44,252 nucleotides of DNA from DATJFH01 sp035495815 (GTDB lineage Bacteria; Acidobacteriota; Terriglobia; Bryobacterales; Bryobacteraceae), in the NCBI GenBank assembly GCA_035495815.1, contig DATJFH010000132.1, positions 1 to 44,252 of the forward strand, written 5' to 3'. Positions 33,116-39,249 of the stretch are shown here, piece after piece (the stretch's first letter is position 1; each line of letters starts with the position of its first letter). The notes beneath the pieces were generated by a model. The model saw only the letters and a list, made by a program, of their open reading frames with translations. It searched no databases and was not told the origin of the DNA. The position numbers were made by a program, and so were the translations under genes.

Positions 33116-34315
33116 CTATGCGTAGCTCGAGACCGCCGCCAGGTTCCGCTCGCCGCGCGCAGCCTCGATCCGCGCCTGGTATCCGCTCTGGCGATAAGCG
33201 TCCATCGGGTCGCCCGGCAACCCTTTCGACTGCGCCCATTCCCGAATCACCGGACGAACGTCTGTCGCGAAGGCGCTCTTGAGACACTCCTCGGCGTCCA
33301 CTAACTCACAGGCGTTCTGATGCGCCGCCAGCTTTGCGTGGTCGACCAGCGCCGCCTTCGCATACAACTCCCTCGCCGTGGTCACAGTCTGGATCATGGC
33401 TTCGATCTTGCCTTTGAGATTGTGGCTTTGATCGATCATGTAGGCGATGCCGGCGCGCCCGCCGGTCTCCCATTCGAACATCCGGATCTCGTGAAAAATG
33501 CGGAACACCTGGTAGGGGTCGATGGACCCCATGGTCAAATCGTCGTCGGCGTATCGGCGGTCGTTGAAATGGAAGCCGCCTAGCATGCCCGTGTCCAGAA
33601 GCCAGGCCACGATCTGCTCGATGTTCTGCGCCTGGTAGTGGTGGCCCGTATCGACCAGGACTTTCGCCTGCGGACCGGCCGCCCGGGCCAGCAACAGCGC
33701 CATCCCCCAGTCCGCGATGTCGGTGTGATAGAAGGCCGGCTCGAAGGGCTTGTACTCGACCAGCATGCGCTGGCTTCCGGAGAGCTTCGCGTGGGCGGCT
33801 GCCAGCCCCGCTTCGAACCATTTCCGCCGGCTGCGGATGTTCTGTGTTCCGGGATAGTTCGATCCGTCGGCGAACCACAGCGAAATGTCACGGCTTCCGA
33901 GGCGGTGGGCGATCTCCACGCAATCGAGGATGTGGTCCAGCGCCTGGCGCCGGACGTCCGGGTCCGGATTGCCGAGTGAGCCAAACTTGTAAACCTGATC
34001 CTGAAAAACGTTGGGATTGATGGAACCCGGTTGCAGCCCGTGATGTTTGGCCAGCGCCTGAACCTTTTCTACGCCGTCCACTCCTTCGGGCAGGTCCCAC
34101 AGGACGTGCAGCGCGACCGTTGGGCAAACTCCGGTCCAGCGGTGCACCTGGCTGGCGTCGCTGAGCTTTTCGTCGATGGTGGCGGCCGCGCCGGCCTGCA
34201 GGAATTTCCCGAAGCGGGTACCCGTGTTGGCGAATCCCCAGGACGGCAGCTCGATTTGAAACTCGCCGAGCGCCGCCACGATCGCGTCGTTCTGCTTCGT
34301 CGTGATCACGGCCAT
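33116..34315 (-). CDS. rhaI: L-rhamnose isomerase, RhaI type
   Basis: A 399-residue TIM-barrel ketol isomerase that converts L-rhamnose to L-rhamnulose in the cytoplasm. The metal-site residues known from the Pseudomonas stutzeri-type enzyme are all visible with the same spacing: E187 (V-E-Y-K-P), D222 (V-D-T-G-H), H249 (F-H-F-N-D), D295 (Y-M-I-D), plus H225 and D257 for the second metal. The flexible N-terminal segment is present. RhaM follows directly. No rhamnulokinase or aldolase is in the window, so downstream metabolism must be elsewhere. The ATG at 34315 lies eight bases after the stop of an unexplained open frame on the same strand (34323-34445), and no clear Shine-Dalgarno sequence precedes it. 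Confidence 0.93.
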   Translation of the reverse strand: MAVITTKQNDAIVAALGEFQIELPSWGFANTGTRFGKFLQAGAAATIDEKLSDASQVHRWTGVCPTVALHVLWDLPEGVDGVEKVQALAKHHGLQPGSINPNVFQDQVYKFGSLGNPDPDVRRQALDHILDCVEIAHRLGSRDISLWFADGSNYPGTQNIRSRRKWFEAGLAAAHAKLSGSQRMLVEYKPFEPAFYHTDIADWGMALLLARAAGPQAKVLVDTGHHYQAQNIEQIVAWLLDTGMLGGFHFNDRRYADDDLTMGSIDPYQVFRIFHEIRMFEWETGGRAGIAYMIDQSHNLKGKIEAMIQTVTTARELYAKAALVDHAKLAAHQNACELVDAEECLKSAFATDVRPVIREWAQSKGLPGDPMDAYRQSGYQARIEAARGERNLAAVSSYA

Positions 34316-34322
34316 CAGAGTA

Positions 34323-34445
34323 TCATGCCGGTATCGGAAGGAAAACTTCGCCGCCGGTTTGGATGATGCGCCGGTCGCGCGCCGCGGCGCCCGCCGGCCG
34401 AAGGTTGTTGGTCGCCTTGAGCCACGGAACGCATGGCGGCGCGAA
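34323..34445 (-). pseudogene. possible 3' remnant of a gene that once preceded rhaI
   Basis: In one minus-strand frame the 40 codons before a TGA at 34325-34323 read like a protein tail: V-P-W-L-K-A-T-N-N-L near the start and R-R-I-I-Q-T-G-G-E-V-F-L-P-I-P-A at the end. The stop is eight bases before the rhaI ATG, normal operon spacing. The frame runs a little into the 3' end of the tetR-like gene and then meets stops, and it has no start codon. I cannot name the family. It may be the stump of a rhamnose-operon gene cut off by insertion of the TetR/GNAT pair, or chance coding-like sequence. Confidence 0.35.
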
Positions 34446-34471
34446 AATCGGAAACAGACTCGTTCGACCGA

Positions 34472-35065
34472 TCACTTGCTGTTTGCACGACAGAGCAAAA
34501 TCATCAACTCGGCGCTCTCGTTGTCATTCAGTTCTTGGTCAACGGCGAGAGAGCGCCACGTCAGGAACGCGAGAGCATGTCCAAGGGCCGCATGGATGCG
34601 CCGACGCGCGGACGGCGGCTGGCCGTGACCTTGCATCAGAATCTTCCGAGCATCACCCACGTACCGCCGGTACCCGCCGAGCATCTGGTTCAGAATGGGC
34701 ATCGTCTCTTCATCGCGCAGGACGTTCTCGAACATGCGTTGTGTTTTCCGGTAATAGGGATAGAGTTCGCGCAATACCATCCGCAGGCGCTCGTCGCGAT
34801 TCTGTAACGGAGCCCACGGGCGCAAATCGGGAAACGGATTCGCCGCGAGCCAGTGACCCGTGGATGCAGTGAACAGCGCCTCCTCATTGGGGAAATGGCG
34901 ATAGACGGTCGATCGAGGGACGCGCGCGTGCTTGGCGATTGAGCTGATTGACGTGCGCGAAGGGCCCAGGGTTCCGTGGAGCGCGACGATGCTCCGCGTG
35001 ATCCGCAGGCGCATCTGTGCTTCGGAATCGGCCCGCTTCTTCATTCGATAGGCGCGTCTTTTCAT
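34472..35065 (-). CDS. TetR-family transcriptional regulator
   Basis: A 197-residue DNA-binding protein. A basic N-terminus (M-K-R-R-A-Y-R-M-K-K-R) precedes the HTH at about 35-60: S-I-S-S-I-A-K-H-A-R-V-P-R-S-T-V-Y-R-H-F, the classic TetR recognition helix and Y-R-H-F end. The rest is the helical ligand and dimer domain, with no named subgroup. The ATG at 35065 follows GGGAGGA at a rather long distance of about 12 bases. It is divergent from the acetyltransferase gene, and the two promoters overlap, so it probably represses itself and that gene. The effector is unknown. Confidence 0.88.
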   Translation of the reverse strand: MKRRAYRMKKRADSEAQMRLRITRSIVALHGTLGPSRTSISSIAKHARVPRSTVYRHFPNEEALFTASTGHWLAANPFPDLRPWAPLQNRDERLRMVLRELYPYYRKTQRMFENVLRDEETMPILNQMLGGYRRYVGDARKILMQGHGQPPSARRRIHAALGHALAFLTWRSLAVDQELNDNESAELMILLCRANSK

Positions 35066-35087
35066 AGAACAATGATGTCCTCCCAAG

Positions 35088-35116
35088 TTGACCACACTCT
35101 ACAGCGGCGCTATATT
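35088..35116 (+). promoter_or_regulatory. sigma70-type promoter toward the acetyltransferase gene
   Basis: TTGACC (35088-35093), a 17-base spacer and TATATT (35111-35116): the best promoter match in the window. Transcription would start near 35123, before the small frame at 35137 and the acetyltransferase. ACACT (35094-35098) and CTACA (35099-35103) in the spacer recur inverted as AGTGT and TGTAG near 35129-35135, so TetR operator sites may lie here. Confidence 0.6.
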
Positions 35117-35128
35117 CGAAGCGTCACC

Positions 35129-35156
35129 AGTGTAGCGTGAACGAGAGGATTGTAAA
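35129..35156 (-). promoter_or_regulatory. probable divergent promoter of the TetR gene
   Basis: On the minus strand TTTACA (35156-35151), a 16-base spacer and TACACT (35134-35129). The start would be near 35122, so the promoter overlaps and faces the acetyltransferase promoter at 35088-35116. Such an arrangement is typical of autoregulated TetR pairs. Confidence 0.45.
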
Positions 35157-35316
35157 TGACAGCAAGGATAACGCCGATACACAGGCCGTTACTGCGCTGT
35201 GCAGCCGGTATGGACAGAAGATCGATGTCGGCAGCGTGCCAGGGCTGGTCGCGCGGTTGGGGCTCGCTTCCCCGGGTGAGCCGATCCACGAGAGCGTGAC
35301 ACAGGCGCGTACATGA
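35137..35316 (+). other. short open frame of 59 codons in the acetyltransferase leader
   Basis: From a GTG at 35137 an open frame runs to a TGA at 35314-35316, 24 bases before the acetyltransferase start. Its middle reads T-Q-A-V-T-A-L-C-S-R-Y-G-Q-K-I-D, which is reminiscent of the first helix of SnoaL-like proteins, then P-G-L-V-A-R-L-G-L-A-S-P-G. No ribosome-binding site is visible. It may be a leader peptide, the stump of a SnoaL-like gene, or noise. The transcript from the promoter at 35088 would include it. Confidence 0.25.
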
Positions 35317-35343
35317 AAGGACATTAGAGGAGGGCTCTTTGTG

Positions 35344-36234
35344 ATGTCAGGTCAAGGAATGGCTATTCCGCAACCGCAATCCGTGGGTATCCGGACGGCG
35401 AAACCCGAAGACGCAGCAAGCGCGGGAAAGATTTGCTACGAGGCGTTTCGCCGAATCAACACGGAGCACTCTTTTCCACCGGATTTCCCCGCCGTCGAAG
35501 CAGCGACCAACGTCCTTTCGATGATGTTTTCGCATCCTCATTTCTACTGTGTGATCGCAGAGTCGGACGGGCGAATCGTCGGCAGCAACTGCCTGGATGA
35601 GCGAGGTGCAATTGCGGGAGTCGGACCGATTACCGTCGACCCCGCACTCCAGAATGTCGGTGTCGGACGTATGTTGATGAATGCCGTCTTGCAGCGAACG
35701 CGCGAACGGCAGTGCGCCGGCGTCAGACTGCTGCAAGCAGCTTTCCACAACCGATCGCTTTCGCTGTATACGAAATTGGGCTTTGTCGTCCGCGAGCCGA
35801 TCTCCGTAATGCAGGGACCGGCGCTTCGGCAGGAGATGGAGCGACTCCCGGTACGGAAGGCGACGATTTCGGACATCGCTCGGTGCAACGAAATTGCGGT
35901 GCAAGTCCACGGTCACGATCGAGCCGGAGAACTCCACGACGCCATTGAACAGGGCACAGCAGTGGTCGTGTCGCAGCGAGGGAAGATCACGGGCTACGCG
36001 ACCGCCCTCGCGTTTTTCGGACATGCCATTGCGCAGAGCAACCAAGATCTTCAAGCCCTCATCTCCTCTGCGGAGTCCTTCGGCGGTCCTGGTATCCTCG
36101 TGCCGACGCGGAACGCAGAGCTGTTCAGTTGGTGCCTGGAGAACGGACTTCGCGTCGTCGAACCGATGACGCTCATGACGATCGGCCTCTACAATGAACC
36201 GGCCGGCGCCTGGTTGCCTTCCATCCTTTTTTGA
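35344..36234 (+). CDS. tandem GNAT-family N-acetyltransferase
   Basis: A 296-residue cytoplasmic protein with two GNAT folds. The first (about 15-150) has the acetyl-CoA loop V-D-P-A-L-Q-N-V-G-V-G-R-M-L-M-N-A, matching Q/R-x-x-G-x-G/A, and L-Y-T-K-L-G-F. The second (about 160-290) begins V-R-K-A-T-I-S-D-I-A-R-C-N-E and has G-Y-A-T, but its acetyl-CoA loop is degenerate, so it may be a substrate-binding or structural half. The substrate is unknown. AGGAGGG lies six to nine bases upstream of a GTG (35341) and this ATG (35344); either could start. The divergent TetR gene and overlapping promoters suggest inducible expression. Base composition looks somewhat less GC-rich than in neighbouring genes, which hints at transfer. 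Confidence 0.86.
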   Translation: MSGQGMAIPQPQSVGIRTAKPEDAASAGKICYEAFRRINTEHSFPPDFPAVEAATNVLSMMFSHPHFYCVIAESDGRIVGSNCLDERGAIAGVGPITVDPALQNVGVGRMLMNAVLQRTRERQCAGVRLLQAAFHNRSLSLYTKLGFVVREPISVMQGPALRQEMERLPVRKATISDIARCNEIAVQVHGHDRAGELHDAIEQGTAVVVSQRGKITGYATALAFFGHAIAQSNQDLQALISSAESFGGPGILVPTRNAELFSWCLENGLRVVEPMTLMTIGLYNEPAGAWLPSILF

Positions 36235-36407
36235 AAGCCGTAGAGCGCTAAGAGCCGGTATCCGTACACGCGCGCGTACTCGACTTGCGGAGAGTAGCGC
36301 GCGATGGCAGGCCCTAACGCGACAACTGGCCCAAACGCGGCCGCCAATGAAGCGCGTCAGGAAGGCAAGCTTGGACCGTCTCTACTTCTTGACTGCCGGT
36401 GAGACCC

Positions 36408-36433
36408 GAGTGCATGCGGCGGAAAACGCACTC
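36408..36433. repeat. inverted repeat upstream of metX
   Basis: GAGTGC (36408-36413) and GCACTC (36428-36433) around a 14-base centre, flanked by direct copies of CTGCCGG (36393-36399 and 36435-36441). It lies just upstream of the metX promoter, so it is more likely a protein-binding site than an RNA element. The rest of 36235-36407 holds no gene or clear signal. Confidence 0.4.
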
Positions 36434-36459
36434 ACTGCCGGAGCGCGCACCGGCGGCGT

Positions 36460-36465
36460 TATAAT
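36460..36465 (+). promoter_or_regulatory. -10 element of metX-metW
   Basis: A perfect TATAAT ends 14 bases before the metX ATG at 36480. If transcription starts about seven bases downstream, the leader would be only about eight bases. No good -35 hexamer is seen; an activator site such as the inverted repeat at 36408-36433 could compensate. Confidence 0.5.
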
Positions 36466-36479
36466 GGTTGGAAATATCC

Positions 36480-37607
36480 ATGATCGTTGAGACACAGTTC
36501 GCGCGGTTCGACTCGATCGCGCTCGACAACGGGGCAACGCTGGCTCCGGTCGATGTAGCTTACGAGACATATGGCGAGTTGAATCCTTCCCGCACGAACG
36601 CCATCCTGATCCTGCACGCTTTCTCCGGAGACGCGCACGCCGCCGGTGTCAGTCATGAGAACGGCAAGCCGGGCTGGTGGGACAACATGATCGGTCCCGG
36701 CAAGGCGTTCGATACCGCGAAGTATTTCGTCATCTGCTCCAACGTCCTCGGCGGATGCCGCGGCTCCTCCGGTCCCGGTTCCATAAACCCCGCTACGGGC
36801 TGCCCGTACGCCATGACATTCCCGGTCATCACCATCCGCGACATGGTGCGGCTTCAGAAAATGCTGGTCGATCACCTCGGCATTTCACGGCTGCTGGCCG
36901 TTACCGGCGGATCCATGGGCGGAATGCAGGCGCTCGAATGGGCCGTTTCCTATCCCGATTCGGTCGCGGCGGCGATTCCCATCGCCACTACGGCGCGGCA
37001 CAGCGCGCAGCAGATCGCTTTCAACGAAGTGGGCAGGCAGGCCATCGTCGCGGATCCCGACTGGAACGAGGGCAATTATTACACCGGCAAGCCGCCCGCG
37101 CGCGGACTCGCGGTGGCCCGCATGGTCGGCCACATCACCTACATGAGCGACGATTCGATGCGCGAAAAATTCGGCCGCCGCCTCCGCAGCAAGGAGAAGT
37201 TCGGCTTCGATTTCTCGGTCGACTTCGAAGTCGAAAGCTATCTGCGCTACCGCGGGAGCGAGTTCGTCAACCGCTTTGACGCCAATTCCTATCTCTACAT
37301 CACCAAGGCGATGGATTACTTCGACCTGGCCGGAGAGGGAGGATCGCTGGCCACCACGCTCGAAAAAGTGAAAGCCCGCTTCCTGGTGATCAGCTTCAGC
37401 TCGGACTGGCTCTATCCCAGTTATCAGTCGCTCGAGATCGTGCGCGCTCTTCGCCGCCGCAATTTGAACGTGGCCTATTGCGAGCTTCCTTCGAACTACG
37501 GGCACGATTCTTTCCTGGTGGACGTCGCCGAGCAGACCGATCTGATTCGCGGATTCCTCGCCAGCGCTCTCAAGGAAAGGTCCGTGGGCAAGGAGTCCGC
37601 GGCGTGA
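36480..37607 (+). CDS. metX: homoserine O-acetyltransferase MetX
   Basis: MetX (375 aa) is an alpha/beta-hydrolase that acylates homoserine to start methionine synthesis. The nucleophile is S145 in G-G-S-M-G-G-M-Q-A-L-E-W. D309 in S-S-D-W-L-Y-P and H342 in Y-G-H-D-S-F-L complete the triad. N-terminal motifs include H-A-F-S-G-D-A-H and G-W-W-D-N-M-I-G-P-G. Some family members use succinyl-CoA instead, so acetyl specificity is the family default, not proven. The ATG at 36480 is chosen; a TTG four codons earlier is possible but falls at the expected transcription start. Its stop overlaps the metW GTG. Confidence 0.95.
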   Translation: MIVETQFARFDSIALDNGATLAPVDVAYETYGELNPSRTNAILILHAFSGDAHAAGVSHENGKPGWWDNMIGPGKAFDTAKYFVICSNVLGGCRGSSGPGSINPATGCPYAMTFPVITIRDMVRLQKMLVDHLGISRLLAVTGGSMGGMQALEWAVSYPDSVAAAIPIATTARHSAQQIAFNEVGRQAIVADPDWNEGNYYTGKPPARGLAVARMVGHITYMSDDSMREKFGRRLRSKEKFGFDFSVDFEVESYLRYRGSEFVNRFDANSYLYITKAMDYFDLAGEGGSLATTLEKVKARFLVISFSSDWLYPSYQSLEIVRALRRRNLNVAYCELPSNYGHDSFLVDVAEQTDLIRGFLASALKERSVGKESAA

Positions 37608-38236
37608 GCACGGCGGTGGTGGAGGAGAGGCGCAAGCCTTTCGTCGGGGAACTTCTCGGACGCAGCGATTACGCCATCATCGGCGAGATCGTGGAGCCCG
37701 GCGCCATGGTGCTCGACCTGGGCTGCGGAGAAGGCGAGCTGCTCGAGTGGCTGGCGGAGAACAAGGGTGTCGACGCGCGCGGGGTGGAGATGTCCGGCGC
37801 CAAAGTGCAGCGCGCCATCGCCCGCGGCGTCTCGGTCTACCAGGGTGACATCGACGAAGGCCTCGCCGACTATCCCGATCAGGCTTTCGATTACGTCATC
37901 CTCAGCCAGACACTGCAGGAGACCCGCGCTCCGGTCAAGGTTCTGCGTGAGATGCTGCGCGTCGGCCGCCGGGCGATTGTCGCCTTTCCGAATTTCGGCC
38001 ACTGGTCCGTCCGCATGTCCATGCTGTTCACCGGCCGCGCCCCCAAGACCAAGCTGTTTCCCCACGAGTGGCACGACTCGCCCAATATTCACGTGCTCAG
38101 CGTTGACGATTTCGAGTCGCTGGCCGCTCGGGAACAGTTGACCGTCGAGCGCCGCTACTGCCTGGCCGGACACAGGCGGATCGCGATGCTGCAGAATCTG
38201 AGAGCCGAAGTGGCCGTCTTCCTGGTCCGCAAGTAA
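37604..38236 (+). CDS. metW: methionine biosynthesis protein MetW
   Basis: A 210-residue class I methyltransferase-fold protein. The SAM-binding motif is V-L-D-L-G-C-G-E-G-E-L-L, followed by G-V-E-M, Q-G-D-I-D and the family segment D-Y-V-I-L-S-Q-T-L-Q-E-T-R-A-P. F-P-N-F-G-H-W and P-H-E-W-H-D-S-P-N-I-H are strongly conserved in MetW. MetW is the obligate partner that activates MetX in several bacteria. The GTG start overlaps the metX TGA (GTGA), so the two are made in step. The upstream in-frame extension into metX is not conserved and is rejected. Confidence 0.95.
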   Translation: MSTAVVEERRKPFVGELLGRSDYAIIGEIVEPGAMVLDLGCGEGELLEWLAENKGVDARGVEMSGAKVQRAIARGVSVYQGDIDEGLADYPDQAFDYVILSQTLQETRAPVKVLREMLRVGRRAIVAFPNFGHWSVRMSMLFTGRAPKTKLFPHEWHDSPNIHVLSVDDFESLAAREQLTVERRYCLAGHRRIAMLQNLRAEVAVFLVRK

Positions 38237-38266
38237 CAACTCCAAGGCTGTGCGACAATCTGGCAA

Positions 38267-39210
38267 ATGAAAGTGATCGCCAGCCTCGCCACGGTCATCC
38301 TGATGACGGCGGCCGTCCGGGCGGACACCCAGCTCATCGAGTCGGACTTCGCCAGTACTCTGGTGATCAAGCCGGCGCCGTATGCCGTCCTGTTGCCGGA
38401 CAACTTTTCGAAGACCGGGAAGCCGCTGCCCATGCTGCTGTATCTGCACGGCGGCGGCGGTGACCGGTCCCAACTGCGACGCAGCCGCGCCATGATCGAA
38501 GAGCTGTGGCAAGCCGGCAAGCTGGCCCGCATGGTGATTGTCGCGCCCAGCGCCACGCCGCGCGCTTTCTACATGGATCAGAAGAACGGCCCGGAGAAAT
38601 GGGAGACGCTCCTCACCGGACCGTTCCGCGAGCACATCCAGAAGAACTACAACACCAGCAGGGATCCCAAGGAAAACCTGCTCATGGGCGCTTCCATGGG
38701 AGGCATGGGCTCGCTGCGGCTCGGCTTCAAGCACCCGGAACTTTACGGCGGACTGGCGGCGCTCGAGCGGGCATCGAGCCCATCCTGCACTGGAAGGACA
38801 TGAAGCCCCGCCACCGCTGGTGGCGCAGCGACCAGTTGTTCGAGGCCGCCTTCGGCACGCCCGTGGATCCGGTCTTCTGGGAGCAGAGCAATCCCGCGTC
38901 GATCGCCAAGGCAAATCCGGACAAGCTCCGAAACTCCGGCCTCAAGATCTACCTGGACGCGGGTTCGGAGGATCTCTTCCACCTGGACGAGGGCACGGAA
39001 CTGCTTCATCGCGTGTTGTACGACGCGAAGATCACCCACGAATACCACTACGTGTACGGCGCAGACCACGTCGGCGCGAGCCTGCGTCCCCGGCAGATGG
39101 AAGCGCTGGAGTTCCTGCACCACGTGCTGCATCCTCTGCCGCCCGACAAGACGGCGGCCGAGGCGCGCCAGAAGTACGCGCCGCTCAAGAAGAAGTTCGG
39201 AGTGGACTAG
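38267..39210 (+). pseudogene. secreted putative esterase (esterase D/feruloyl-esterase-like), split by a frameshift
   Basis: Two overlapping frames together encode one alpha/beta-hydrolase of about 314 residues. The first frame (38267 to about 38768) gives the signal peptide (ends A-A-V-R-A), P-M-L-L-Y-L-H-G-G-G-G and the nucleophile motif G-A-S-M-G-G-M-G. The second frame continues from about 38769 to the TGA at 39210 with G-I-E-P-I-L-H-W-K-D, the acid region L-D-A-G-S-E-D and the His region Y-G-A-D-H-V-G. Adding one C near 38768 would restore L-A-A-L-E-P-G-I-E-P. The shift is a one-base loss, either a true mutation or an assembly error. The gene starts 30 bases after metW and is convergent with the esterase/SMP-30 fusion. 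Confidence 0.85.
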
Positions 39211-39249
39211 AAGTCGGCGGGCCGGCGATAACGGCCGGCAGCCCGCTTT

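Noticed and set aside
36378..36441. Stacked hairpins upstream of metX considered as a SAM riboswitch
   Set aside because: None of the SAM-I or SAM-II conserved segments I know are present, and the likely transcription start lies downstream of the hairpins.
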